A stretch of 64,000 nucleotides of DNA from Cellulomonas gelida (GCF_006538725.1 NZ_BJLQ01000003.1:62001-126000); one strand, 5' to 3'. Numbered from the stretch's first letter, positions 27,474 to 36,915 are shown. Notes: a model not told the origin generated them from the sequence alone. Numbers and translations are program-made.

Positions 27474-27839
27474 GGGGGTGATCGGTTTCGACGGTGATCG
27501 TCGAGCCAGGAGAAGCGGGTCGAGGACGCACGGTTATCTCGTCAACGCTCCGTGCAAATCACAGGTGCCGATTCCAAGAGCACCGACTTCGCCCTCGCCG
27601 CCTGAGCGAGCTTCGAAGTCCGTCGGCCTAAGTACGCTCTCGACTTAGCTCCCGGCGTCATCTAGAGAGCCACTGCTGGTCCTCATCGTCAGTGTGAGGA
27701 TCGGGACTTCTAGCTGACTGGGCCCGTCCACCTTCCCGTCCGTGGGAGTGGTGGGGGCCGAGAAAATCCATCACGGACTGCACCCGGAGAAGTCCTGGTT
27801 CCACGTCATCGGACGCGGGTTCGATTCCCGCCACCTCCA
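27474..27839 (+). ncRNA. ssrA: Transfer-messenger RNA (tmRNA)
   Basis: The 5' end GGGGGTG (27474-27480), followed by the typical ATCGGTTTCGAC, pairs with CACCTCC (27832-27838) to form the acceptor stem, with A27839 as discriminator. The T arm GCGGG-TTCGATT-CCCGC is at 27815-27831. The CCA end is not encoded. The tag reading frame starts at GCC 27567 and ends at TGA 27603-27605, giving ADSKSTDFALAA. The tRNA-like and mRNA-like parts are on one continuous molecule, not a permuted two-piece form. It works with SmpB (20612-21082) to rescue stalled ribosomes. Confidence 0.95.
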
Positions 27840-27850
27840 CTTCTGTTGCG

Positions 27851-27887
27851 CGAAGGCCGCCGTCCCAGTGGGGATTGGCGGCCTTCG
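27851..27887 (+). terminator. ssrA terminator
   Basis: CGAAGGCCGCC (27851-27861) and its perfect complement (27877-27887) form an 11-pair stem with an inner TCCCA/GGGGA pairing, 11 bases after the tmRNA 3' end. Confidence 0.8.
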
Positions 27888-27906
27888 TCGTGCTCGGCTG
27901 CACCTG

Positions 27907-28113
27907 TCATCGGGTCAGCCTCCAGGTGCGGGGCCATCGAATGCAGCCCGTCGCGCGGTCGTAGCCTTCGGACGCCACCTCCCAGCCGGCGTTGAACGCC
28001 ATCATCTCGGGATCGGCGAGCCATCGCTGCCGCACGACGAACTCGGAACGCGCGGGCACGTGCAGCTCGAGCACGTGCGCAACGTACACCTGGTCTCGCG
28101 AGGCCCTGCTCAT
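27907..28113 (-). pseudogene. N-terminal fragment of a GNAT-type acetyltransferase
   Basis: 68 codons from ATG 28113. VARSEFVVRQRWLADPEMM-like text and FNAGW...GYDRATGCIRWP resemble the N-terminus of a group of GNAT enzymes that begin with RQ..LAD..TM.YN and a TGCI.FP segment. The acetyl-CoA-binding core is missing; the frame stops about 20 bases from the ssrA terminator. I read it as a broken gene, but a small intact protein cannot be excluded. Confidence 0.45.
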
Positions 28114-28316
28114 GGCGATCCCGAGAGAGGCCGCCCCGTCGAAGGCCCGTGACGACGCACTCGGTGAGGTCGGACCGCTCGCCCGTCCCCACGCCTCCGT
28201 GCTGGCGAGGAGGGCCGCTGGTGCTCGTCTTCCGCGCTGGTGCCCCCATGGCTACGCTCGGACGTACCCATGGGGGCGTCAGTGTCTCGGCCGGCAACGG
28301 CATGGAGGTCGACAGC

Positions 28317-28823
28317 ATGGATGGGGCAGGGTCAGAGCGCGATCGCTCGACGCCCCCGGACGTCGGCCCGCCTCGCACCGACCTCCCCGCGCCGCTCGGA
28401 GCGGCCGAGGAACAGCGGCTGCAGTGGCAGATCCGCGTCCAGGCGGCCGCCGCCCGCCGAGCGGCCGCGCTCGGCCGGTTCGGCACGCCGTTCGACGTGG
28501 CGCTCGCCTCGGTGTGCGACGAGCTGGACCGGTCCTTCTGGACCCGCGACGAGTGGGGTTCGTCGTTCGACCGCGCGCACTTCGCGCGCACGGTCGTCGG
28601 GCTCGTCGAGGGGTCGGGGGACCGCCCCGACCCGGTGCTCGTGACCGCGGTGCTGGACAGCCTGGAGTACACCCTCACGACGCCGCTCGCGTACGGGCCC
28701 GCGGGCGCGGCCTGGGCGGAGAAGCGATGCACCACGGACTGCGAGGACACGGTCACCGCGGACGCGGTGGCGGCGATCTTCGAGGCGCGTGCGCTGACGG
28801 CCCGGGGTTGCCCCAGCGACTGA
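28317..28823 (+). CDS. Hypothetical cytoplasmic protein
   Basis: 168 residues from ATG 28317, chosen because GGAGGT lies 8 bases upstream; ATG 28302 is the alternative. The first 40 residues are Pro/Asp-rich and disordered-looking. The rest is predicted helical, with RFGTPFDVALASVCDELDRSFWTRDEW and late cysteines at CTTDCEDT. I do not recognise a family. It lies just upstream of the DosR-type box but is separated from the redox operon by about 170 bases. Confidence 0.6.
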   Translation: MDGAGSERDRSTPPDVGPPRTDLPAPLGAAEEQRLQWQIRVQAAAARRAAALGRFGTPFDVALASVCDELDRSFWTRDEWGSSFDRAHFARTVVGLVEGSGDRPDPVLVTAVLDSLEYTLTTPLAYGPAGAAWAEKRCTTDCEDTVTADAVAAIFEARALTARGCPSD

Positions 28824-28861
28824 CGCACAGGCGGGCGGCGCGTCCGGTCGCACCGGCCCGG

Positions 28862-28905
28862 GGGGACTTCAGTCCCCTCATCGGCGCGCGCCGCGAACTT
28901 ACGAT
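28862..28905 (+). promoter_or_regulatory. DosR/DevR-type box and -10 element before the pyruvate:ferredoxin oxidoreductase operon
   Basis: GGGGACTTCAGTCCCC at 28862-28877 is a perfect 6-base inverted repeat around TTCA. It matches the mycobacterial DosR core GGGACTWWAGTCCC at all but one W position (TC instead of WW). TACGAT at 28900-28905 is a good -10 hexamer, putting the start of transcription near 28912. The palindrome centre (28869.5) would then be at about -42.5, the usual place for DosR at activated promoters. The motif could alternatively act as a terminator hairpin of the gene ending at 28823. Confidence 0.6.
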
Positions 28906-28992
28906 GCGAGTGACCCAGTTGGGCCTGTGAGGAAGCAACGAAGCCCCTCGCCAGCCGTCCGACCTGCGACGACGTCATCGGCGCCGTAGATC

Positions 28993-31900
28993 GTGGCCGT
29001 CCCGGAGCCCGTCCGCACGGTCCAGTCCACGACTCGCACCCGGACGCGCACAGTGACTGCTGACCAGCCGAAGTACCCGGGCATCCCGGACGTCATCAAC
29101 GGGAACGGCGCCGTTGCCCACGTGATGAAGCACGTGTGCGGCGGGGTGATCGGCTACCCGATCACGCCCTCGACAGAGATCTCCGAGACGTTCGAGGCGG
29201 CCCGGGCCGAGGGCCAGCTCAACGTCTGGGGCAAGCATCCGTTCTTCGTCGAGGCCGAGGGTGAGCACTCGGCGCAGAGCGGTGCGTTGGGCGCGGCCCT
29301 CACGGGCGGGAACTTCATCTCCAACGCCTCGTCGAGCCAGGGCATCCTCTACGCGCTCGAGTCGCACTACGTGACCGTGGGCAAGAAGATCGGTGGCTTC
29401 GTGCTGCAGGTCGCCGCGCGCGTGGTGAGCAAGCACTCGCTCAACGTGATGGCCGGGCACGACGACATCTACGCGCTGCTCCCGGCCGGCTACACGGTCC
29501 TGTTCGGGTCCAACCCGCAGGAGGCGGCCGACCTCGCGGCGATCGCGTACCGGACGTCGTCGCTCTCGCTGATCCCGGTCGCGAACACGTTCGACGGCTT
29601 CGCCACGAGCCACGTCATGAGCGAGGTGCTGCTGCCCGAGCCGGACCTCCTGCGGGAGTACCTGGGCGACCCCGCCGGGCGGATCCCCGCACCGACTGTC
29701 GCGCAGGAGATCCTGTTCGGCGCCAAGGGACGCGTGTTCCAGCTGAACCAGTACCTCGACCGGCACGTGGTGGACTTCGCGGCCGACGACCTGTCGGCGC
29801 TGCGGGCCCACCTGGCGGCGATCGCGGACAAGGTCGAGGCCGACGACGCCGGCGACCTCGTCGGCGAGACCGCGGTCTGGGTGCCTGACGACCTGCAGGC
29901 GCAGTGGCGCCGGGCCTGGGTGAACGCGTGGCCTCAGGGCACGCGCCAGCTCGTGCCGGCCCTCGTCGACCCGCACAACCCGGGGCTCACGGGCCCGGTG
30001 CAGAACCAGCCAGACTTCCAGGCCGGCGCGGTGGACCACCGCACGCACTTCGTCTCCTCGGTGCCGTCGCTGGCCCGTCAGGCGATGGCGGAGTACGGCG
30101 AGCTGACCGGCCGTGAGTACTCCCCGGTCATGGCGTACGACTGCGAGGACGCCGACTACGTCATGGTCGGGCTCGGCTCGATCACCGACGACGTGCGCGC
30201 CGTCCTGCCGTACCTGCGGTCGCAGGGGCTCAAGGTCGGCGTCGTCTCGGTCAAGCTGCTGCAGCCGTTCCCGGAGGCCGAGCTGGTTGCCGCGCTCGCA
30301 AGCGCGAAGTCCGTCACGGTCCTCGAACGGTCCGACGACACCGCGCTGACTCGCCTCGTCACGCAGGCGCTGTTCCGTGCGCGGTCGAACGCGTCCCACC
30401 CGGACGAGTTCCCCGGCATCCCGGCGCTGACCGCGACCCCTCGCCTGACGACGGCGATCTTCGGCCTCGGCGGGCACGACGTCCAGCCGCGGCATCTGGT
30501 GGCCGCCTTCAAGAACATGGTGTCGCCGACCGGCTCGCCGCTGGTCTACATCGGCTCGCAGTTCTTCAGCGACACCCCGTCCGGCGAGCTCGCCGGGATC
30601 CAGGAGAAGCTGCGCGCCGCGTACCCGGAGACCGAGCTCATGGCGCTCGTCACGGAGCCGAACCCGCAGGTCCTGCCCGACGAGGCGCTGCGCATCCGGT
30701 TCCACTCGGTCGGCGGCTACGGCACCATCGCCACCGGCAAGCTCCTGACCGACATCCTCGCCGGGGTGCTCGGCATGTACTCCAAGTCGGCGCCCAAGTA
30801 CGGCTCGGAGAAGAGCGGTGCGGCGACGAACTTCTACATCACCCTGTCGCCGGAGCCGGTGCTGCTCACGAATGCCGAGCTCGAGGACGTCGAGGTCGTC
30901 GTCTCCCCGGACCACAAGGCGTTCATCCACACCAACCCGCTCAAGGGACTGGCGGTGGGCGGGACGTTCATCATGCAGTCCGACCTGGCGCCGATCGACG
31001 TGTGGCGCAGCCTGCCCGCGCACGCGCGGCGGACGATCCGCGAGAAGGAGATCGCGCTCCTGGTCATGGACGCCTTCAGCGTCGCGAAGAAGCACGCCCC
31101 GACGCCCGAGCTCGAGACCCGCATGATGGGCATCGCGTTCATCGGCGCCGTCGTCGGCTGGGTCGACCGGGTCTCCCAGGGCGCCACGCGCGACGAGATC
31201 CTCGAGAAGGTGCGCCACGAGCTGACGAAGAAGTTCGGTCGCAAGGGCGACGCGATCGTCAGCTCCAACATGGCGGTGATCACCGACGCGATCGCGGCGG
31301 TCCACCCGATCGACTACGACACCGACGAGCTCGTGGCGGTCGACGCCGAGCCGGCCGCCGTGCGTGCCCGGTCCGTGGCGCTCTCGGCGTCGATGTGCCC
31401 GGTCGCGGCGGAGCCGCGCGCGACCGCGCTCTTCGACCCCGCCTACTACGAGGACCTCGCCGCGCGCCCGTTCCGCGAGGGCACCGTGGGGGAGTCGCCC
31501 GTGCTCCCCGGCGCCGGGCTGTTCATGCCGGTCGGCACGGGCCTGCACAAGGACAAGGGCATCTTCCGGCGCACCGTGCCGGTGTTCGACCCGACCGCCT
31601 GCACCGGCTGCCTCGAGTGCGGCATCGCCTGCCCCGACGCGGCGATCCCGAACACCCTGCACGAGATCCACGACCTCGTGCGCGCGGCCATCGACGGCCT
31701 GGACGCCCCCGAGCCGCAGCGCGAGTCCCTGCGCGCGGTGGCCTACGTCTGGTCCGAGCAGATCCGCGAGGGCCTGCGGGCGGACGGCGGCGCGACGTCG
31801 CTCGCCGCGGTGGCCGCCGCCACGGTCCCGGACACCGGCCAGCGTGCGCTCGCGCGGCACGCGACCGCCGTCGTCGAAGCGCTCGCGGCCTTCCCGGTCG

Positions 31901-34035
31901 CGCGGACGCGTCCGTTCTTCGACTCGATGGAGAAGGAGACCCCGGGCACCGGTGCGCTGTTCTCCGCGGTCGTCGACCCGTGGAAGTGCACCGGCTGCCT
32001 GCAGTGCGTCGACGTGTGCGGCCCGCACGCACTGGTCGCCGCCGAGCAGGACGCCAGCCTCGTCGACCTGCTCGAGCAGCGGTTCGAGACCATGGCGGCG
32101 CTGCCCAGCACGCCGAAGCGGTTCGTCGCCGACGCCGCGACGCCGGACGGCGACGTCAAGCGGATCGTGCTCGACCACGCGAACTACTACGCCATGGTCG
32201 GCGGGCACGGCGGCTGCCGCGGGTGCGGCGAGGTCACCGCGATCCGCCTGATGACCGCGCTGTCCCGGGCACTGGGCGAGGAGCGCAAGCGGACGCACGT
32301 CGCCGAGCTCGAAGGCACGATCGAGCAGCTGGCCGCCAAGCTCGCCACCGTCGAGGACGCGGACCGTCGCGAGCACCTCGGCTCGCTCATCGGCGCCCTC
32401 GACAAGGCGCTGTACCTCTACGAGGGCGGCCCCACCGGCACCGGCCCTGCCTCGACGGTGATCGCGAACTCGACCGGGTGCTCGTCGGTCTACGCCTCGA
32501 CGATGCCCTTCCAGCCGTACCTCGACCCGTGGGTCAACAGCCTGTTCCAGGATGCGCAGCCCTTGGCCGTCGGCATCTACGAAGGTCTCGCCTCGCAGCT
32601 CGTCCCGGAGGTCCGCGCCCTGCGCGACGCCGCGCTCGAGCTGGCCGACGCCTACGACCCCGCAGTCCACGGCAAGGCCGGCGCGACGCTGACGTGGCAC
32701 GAGCTCACGGCACAAGAGCGCGCGCTGCTTCCGAACGTCCTGACGATCGGCGGCGACGGCGCGTCCTACGACATCGGCTTCGGCGCCATGTCGCGCGTGC
32801 TGACCAGCGGCACGCCGATCAAGGCACTCGTGCTGGACACCGGCGGCTACTCCAACACCGGAGGCCAGGCCTCGACGGCGTCGCTCACCGGCCAGGACGC
32901 CGACCTGGCGCGCTACGGCAAGGCCCACGCGGGCAAGCGCGAGGTGCGCAAGGAGATCGGCGTCATCGCGGCGTTCCACCCGAACGTCTTCGTCGCCACC
33001 ACCGCCACGGCGCTGCACGGGCACTTCCTCGCCGCGGCGATGAGCATGCTCGAGTTCGACGAGGGTGCGGCGGTCATGGAGATCTATGCCCCGTGCGGCA
33101 CGGAGAACGGGATCGCCGAGGACCTGTCGAACCGCCGCTCGCGGCTCGCGGTCGAGAGCCGGGTCAGCCCGCTGTTCGTGCACGACCCGCGCCGGGGTGG
33201 CACGCTGCCGGAGCGGTTCAGCCTGGACGGCAACCCGGACGTCGACGCGCTGTGGAGCACCTCGACCCTCGAGTACGTCGACGAGAGCGGGAACCTGCAG
33301 CTGCTGCAGGCACCGCTGACGCCGGCCGAGTTCGCGCTCGGCGAGGTGCGCTTCGCCAAGCAGTTCACGAAGGTCGCGGACGACGACGACGCGCACCTGG
33401 TCCCGATCGCCGAGTTCGTCGAGCTGTCCGACGACGAGCGGGCCGGCAAGGTGCCGTTCGTCCACGCGACGGACGCGGGCAAGCACCTGATCAAGGTCGC
33501 GTGCTCGTCGGCCATCGTCGCGCTCGTCGAGGACCGCAAGCACCACTGGCAGACGCTGCAGTACCTCGCCGGCTTCGGCGAGGCGCGGCTGTCCGCGGAG
33601 CACAGGGCGCAGCTCGCCGACCTCACCGCCAAGTACGAGGCGGCGTCCACGGCCCGCGAGACCTCGCTCGACGAGATCGCCGCGGCGATGGCCGAGCTCG
33701 CGTCGTCGTCGGCCGCCCCGGCGAGCCCGCCGACGTTCTCGTTCAGCGGCGCAGCGGCTGCTCCGGCCGCGGCGCCCCCAGCGGCCGCGGCGACGGCGCT
33801 CGCGGACCGGCCCGTCTGGCTCGACCCGGCCGACCAGCACCTGTGCAACGACTGCGGCACCTGCTACCAGGAGCTCCCGGCGCTGTTCGAGAAGGCGACG
33901 GTCGTCATCGACGGCGAGGCGCGTGTCGTCGGCCGTCTGAAGGAGAGCGCGCTCGACGGCCTTGAGGTCACCCCGGACATGGCCAAGCGCATCGCCCGGG
34001 TCAAGGCCACCTGCGACGCGGAGATCATCCACTGA
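28993..34035 (+). CDS. Pyruvate:ferredoxin (2-oxoacid) oxidoreductase-like fused protein, NifJ family
   Basis: 1680 residues from GTG 28993 (GTG 29053 is possible). Domain order: thiamine-diphosphate/pyruvate domain with GYPITPSTEISE near residue 55; domain II; gamma-type domain around residues 570-670; two 4Fe-4S motifs, CTGCLECGIACPDA near residue 870 and CTGCLQCVDVCGPH near 998; and the cofactor-binding domain with GGHGGCRGCGE near 1075 and GGDGASYDIGFG near 1255. A further CNDCGTC segment lies near residue 1615. Classic NifJ proteins are about 1170-1200 residues, so this one has extra segments and an extra C-terminal ferredoxin-like module. The family reaction is pyruvate + CoA to acetyl-CoA + CO2 with electrons to ferredoxin; the actual 2-oxoacid is not proven. 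Its stop overlaps the next start (TGATG). Confidence 0.85.
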   Translation: MAVPEPVRTVQSTTRTRTRTVTADQPKYPGIPDVINGNGAVAHVMKHVCGGVIGYPITPSTEISETFEAARAEGQLNVWGKHPFFVEAEGEHSAQSGALGAALTGGNFISNASSSQGILYALESHYVTVGKKIGGFVLQVAARVVSKHSLNVMAGHDDIYALLPAGYTVLFGSNPQEAADLAAIAYRTSSLSLIPVANTFDGFATSHVMSEVLLPEPDLLREYLGDPAGRIPAPTVAQEILFGAKGRVFQLNQYLDRHVVDFAADDLSALRAHLAAIADKVEADDAGDLVGETAVWVPDDLQAQWRRAWVNAWPQGTRQLVPALVDPHNPGLTGPVQNQPDFQAGAVDHRTHFVSSVPSLARQAMAEYGELTGREYSPVMAYDCEDADYVMVGLGSITDDVRAVLPYLRSQGLKVGVVSVKLLQPFPEAELVAALASAKSVTVLERSDDTALTRLVTQALFRARSNASHPDEFPGIPALTATPRLTTAIFGLGGHDVQPRHLVAAFKNMVSPTGSPLVYIGSQFFSDTPSGELAGIQEKLRAAYPETELMALVTEPNPQVLPDEALRIRFHSVGGYGTIATGKLLTDILAGVLGMYSKSAPKYGSEKSGAATNFYITLSPEPVLLTNAELEDVEVVVSPDHKAFIHTNPLKGLAVGGTFIMQSDLAPIDVWRSLPAHARRTIREKEIALLVMDAFSVAKKHAPTPELETRMMGIAFIGAVVGWVDRVSQGATRDEILEKVRHELTKKFGRKGDAIVSSNMAVITDAIAAVHPIDYDTDELVAVDAEPAAVRARSVALSASMCPVAAEPRATALFDPAYYEDLAARPFREGTVGESPVLPGAGLFMPVGTGLHKDKGIFRRTVPVFDPTACTGCLECGIACPDAAIPNTLHEIHDLVRAAIDGLDAPEPQRESLRAVAYVWSEQIREGLRADGGATSLAAVAAATVPDTGQRALARHATAVVEALAAFPVARTRPFFDSMEKETPGTGALFSAVVDPWKCTGCLQCVDVCGPHALVAAEQDASLVDLLEQRFETMAALPSTPKRFVADAATPDGDVKRIVLDHANYYAMVGGHGGCRGCGEVTAIRLMTALSRALGEERKRTHVAELEGTIEQLAAKLATVEDADRREHLGSLIGALDKALYLYEGGPTGTGPASTVIANSTGCSSVYASTMPFQPYLDPWVNSLFQDAQPLAVGIYEGLASQLVPEVRALRDAALELADAYDPAVHGKAGATLTWHELTAQERALLPNVLTIGGDGASYDIGFGAMSRVLTSGTPIKALVLDTGGYSNTGGQASTASLTGQDADLARYGKAHAGKREVRKEIGVIAAFHPNVFVATTATALHGHFLAAAMSMLEFDEGAAVMEIYAPCGTENGIAEDLSNRRSRLAVESRVSPLFVHDPRRGGTLPERFSLDGNPDVDALWSTSTLEYVDESGNLQLLQAPLTPAEFALGEVRFAKQFTKVADDDDAHLVPIAEFVELSDDERAGKVPFVHATDAGKHLIKVACSSAIVALVEDRKHHWQTLQYLAGFGEARLSAEHRAQLADLTAKYEAASTARETSLDEIAAAMAELASSSAAPASPPTFSFSGAAAAPAAAPPAAAATALADRPVWLDPADQHLCNDCGTCYQELPALFEKATVVIDGEARVVGRLKESALDGLEVTPDMAKRIARVKATCDAEIIH

Positions 34036-36863
34036 TGAGCGCCACCGACACGCCGCCGCGGTCCAGCCAGGACGACGTCCTGCGCTGGGTCGGGGCGCGC
34101 ACCGCGCTCGACGCGACGCGCGAGGAGGTCGAGGCTCTCGACGCGACACCCGGGGTCGCGACCTTCCGCCACCAGCTCGACCTGCTCGAGCGTCGGCTCG
34201 TCGCCGACCCCCGCGCCTTCCGCGACCTGTTCATCGCCGACGGCATGGCGGCGGTGGCCTGGGAGTTCCGGCAGCCCGAGCTCGGCCGGGACTTCGTCCT
34301 GCGCCTGTGGGACATGCTCCTGCGGGACGACGACGTCTCGACGCTGCTCATGCGGTTCGTCTGGGACCTGCCGCTCGGCAAGAAGCGTCTGTTCGTCAAG
34401 GCGGTCGACGCGCACCTGTCCGACCGCTACCCGATGGTCAAGGGCCTCGCGACCGACTGGCCGGCCGGCAGCACGATCCCCCCGTACGTCCGCGACGCCG
34501 ACGATCGCGCCGAGGACTTCGGCCTGGTCAACAAGGGCTACCTCGGCTACATGGACCTCGGCTACACCCGGCGGGAGGTCGAGCTGCTCGTCTGGCTCGA
34601 GGCGATCCGGGACAAGCAGTGCTCCGACGCTCCGTGCGAGCTCGGCGTGTTCCTCGAGGCGCACCAGCCGCCGAAGTTCGGCTGCCCGGTGAAGATCCAC
34701 ATCCCCACGATGATGGAGCTCCTCGGCACGGGGCGGTTCACCGAGGCCCTCGAGCTGCTGCACTCGTGCAACCCGCTGCCGAACGTCACCGGGCGCGTGT
34801 GCCCGCAGGAGCTCCAGTGCCAGGCGGCGTGCCTGCACAAGACGTCGATGCAGATCGGCCAGCTCGAGTGGTTCCTGCCGGAGCGTGACAAGCTCGCCCA
34901 CCCGGGCGCGGACGCGGCGCGGTTCGCCTCGTTCCCGAACCCGTGGACCATGGCGGCCAAGCCGCCCGTGGCGATCGTCGGGTCCGGCCCGTCCGGGCTC
35001 ATCAACGCGTACCTGCTGGCCGCCGAGGGCTTCCCGGTCACCGTGTTCGAGGCGTTCCACGAGCTGGGTGGCGTGCTCCGCTACGGCATCCCCGAGTTCC
35101 GCCTGCCGAACGAGCTGATCGACGACGTCGTGCGCAAGATCCGCCTGCTCGGCGGCCGCTTCGTCACGAACTTCGTCGTGGGCAAGACCGCCTCGCTGCA
35201 GGACCTGCGCGACGCGGGCTTCTGGAAGATCTTCGTCGGCACCGGCGCGGGCCTGCCGATGTTCATGAACGTGCCCGGCGAGCACCTGCTCAACGTCATG
35301 TCGGCGAACGAGTTCCTCACGCGCGTCAACCTCATGCACGCCGACTGGGAGAGCACCGAGACACCGCTGCCGTTCGTGCGGGGCAAGAACGTGCTGGTCA
35401 TCGGCGGCGGCAACACCGCGATGGACGCGGCCCGCACGTCCCGGCGCCTCGGCGGACACGTGACGATCGTCTACCGGCGTACCCGCGCCGAGATGCCGGC
35501 TCGCGTCGAGGAGCTCGAGCACGCGCTCGAGGAGGGCATCGCGCTGCTGCCGCTGCGGTCGCCGTCGGAGTTCCTCGCCGACGGCAGCACCGGGTTCGTC
35601 AAGGCGGCGACGCTCGACGTCATGGAGCTCGGCGAGCCCGACGCGTCCGGCCGTCGACGCCCGCTGTCGACGGGCAGGACCGAGCAGGTCGAGGCCGACC
35701 TGGTGATCATGGCGCTCGGCAACTCGTCGAACCCGATCATCAAGGACTCCGAGCCGCGCATCGACGTCTCCCGGTGGGGGACGATCAACCTGGCCGCGGA
35801 CGGCACGCAGCAGACCACGCTCGAGGGCGTGTACTCCGGCGGCGACGCGACCCGCGGCGGGTCCACCGCGATCAACGCGGCCGGCGACGGCCAGGCCGCC
35901 GCGCGCGAGATCATCGGCGACGTCGACGTGCCGCACGCCGAGGTCACGCGCATGGTCGAGGCCGCCCACGGCTACACCGACATGGCGGCCTCGGACGCCG
36001 TGATCCTCGCCAAGCGGAACCTGTCGCCCGGCATCGAGGAGCTCGTCGTCCGGGCGCCGGTCATCGCGCGGTCGGCGCAGGCGGGTCAGTTCGTCCGCGT
36101 GTTCCCGCGGCTGGGCGGCGAGCTCATCCCGCTCACGCTGGCGGACTGGGACGCGGAGGCAGGCACGGTCTGCCTCGTCGTCCAGGCGATGGGCGTCAGC
36201 TCGATCGAGATGAACGCGATGCAGCCCGGCGACGTCCTCGCCGGCATCGCCGGCCCACTCGGTCGACCGTCGGACGTGCACCGGTACCCGGACGACGAGA
36301 CCGTCGTGTTCACCGCCGGCGGCCTCGGCCTGCCGCCGGTGTACCCGATCATGCGCGAGCACCTGCGGCTCGGGAACCACGTCACGCTCATCGCCGGCTT
36401 CCGCACCAAGGACCTCATGTTCTGGACGGCGGACGGTGAGCGGGTCGCCGCCCTGCAGGCCGAGTTCGGCGACCGCCTCGAGGTGGTCTACGCGACCAAC
36501 GACGGCTCGTACGGCGTCGAGGGCTTCGTCACCAGGCCCCTCGGGGAGATGCTCGAGGCCGGTCGGAAGATCGCCGAGGTCGTCACCATCGGCCCGCCGA
36601 TGATGATGCGGGGCGTCTCGGACCTCACCCAGCCGTACGGCGTGCGCACGGTCGCGTCGCTCAACTCGATCATGGTCGACGCGACGGGCATGTGCGGTGC
36701 GTGCATGGTGCCCGTGGTGATCGACGGAAAGCTGGTCCGCAAGCACGCGTGCATCGACGGACCCGAGATCGACTCGCACCTCATCGACTGGGACAAGTTC
36801 TTGCCCCGGTTCGGGCTGTTCCACGCTCAGGAGCAGGAGGCTCGGACGCGACACGGCCTGTAG
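34035..36863 (+). CDS. Fused NfnB/GltD-type and NfnA/PyrK-type flavoprotein (NAD(P)H:ferredoxin oxidoreductase-like)
   Basis: 942 residues. After about 220 N-terminal residues comes the GltD-type iron-sulfur segment (CNPLPNVTGRVCPQELQCQ and following C) near residue 245. Then an FAD-binding GSGPSGLINAYLLAAEG near 314 and an NAD(P)-binding GGGNTAMDAARTSRRLGG near 455. From about residue 655 a ferredoxin-reductase/PyrK-like domain follows, ending in GMCGACMVPV and CIDGPE, the 2Fe-2S ligand region of NfnA/SudB. The fusion order is B then A in one chain. NfnAB bifurcates electrons between NAD, NADP and ferredoxin; here it would link the ferredoxin reduced by the upstream enzyme to NAD(P)H. The N-terminal 220 residues match nothing I know. 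Confidence 0.8.
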   Translation: MSATDTPPRSSQDDVLRWVGARTALDATREEVEALDATPGVATFRHQLDLLERRLVADPRAFRDLFIADGMAAVAWEFRQPELGRDFVLRLWDMLLRDDDVSTLLMRFVWDLPLGKKRLFVKAVDAHLSDRYPMVKGLATDWPAGSTIPPYVRDADDRAEDFGLVNKGYLGYMDLGYTRREVELLVWLEAIRDKQCSDAPCELGVFLEAHQPPKFGCPVKIHIPTMMELLGTGRFTEALELLHSCNPLPNVTGRVCPQELQCQAACLHKTSMQIGQLEWFLPERDKLAHPGADAARFASFPNPWTMAAKPPVAIVGSGPSGLINAYLLAAEGFPVTVFEAFHELGGVLRYGIPEFRLPNELIDDVVRKIRLLGGRFVTNFVVGKTASLQDLRDAGFWKIFVGTGAGLPMFMNVPGEHLLNVMSANEFLTRVNLMHADWESTETPLPFVRGKNVLVIGGGNTAMDAARTSRRLGGHVTIVYRRTRAEMPARVEELEHALEEGIALLPLRSPSEFLADGSTGFVKAATLDVMELGEPDASGRRRPLSTGRTEQVEADLVIMALGNSSNPIIKDSEPRIDVSRWGTINLAADGTQQTTLEGVYSGGDATRGGSTAINAAGDGQAAAREIIGDVDVPHAEVTRMVEAAHGYTDMAASDAVILAKRNLSPGIEELVVRAPVIARSAQAGQFVRVFPRLGGELIPLTLADWDAEAGTVCLVVQAMGVSSIEMNAMQPGDVLAGIAGPLGRPSDVHRYPDDETVVFTAGGLGLPPVYPIMREHLRLGNHVTLIAGFRTKDLMFWTADGERVAALQAEFGDRLEVVYATNDGSYGVEGFVTRPLGEMLEAGRKIAEVVTIGPPMMMRGVSDLTQPYGVRTVASLNSIMVDATGMCGACMVPVVIDGKLVRKHACIDGPEIDSHLIDWDKFLPRFGLFHAQEQEARTRHGL

Positions 36864-36915
36864 GTGGCCCGGCCCGCACGACCGCCTCGCGTCCTGCCGT
36901 GCGCACCCGAGGAGC

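Noticed and set aside
27815-27831. A separate tRNA gene
   Set aside because: The T arm belongs to the tmRNA. No other T-arm-like GTTCGAnnC segment with a matching acceptor stem was found; the GTTCGAAT at 55191 belongs to the SOS box.
27474-27839. Genomic island or prophage inserted at ssrA
   Set aside because: No integrase gene and no repeat of the ssrA 3' end was seen in the window; the flanks are ordinary chromosomal genes.
28975-34149. A 1724-codon open frame on the minus strand opposite the PFOR gene, and a long plus-strand frame at 31002-33965
   Set aside because: Both are shadows created by the GC-rich third positions of the real gene. Their translations are Arg/Ala/Gly/Val-rich without any domain.
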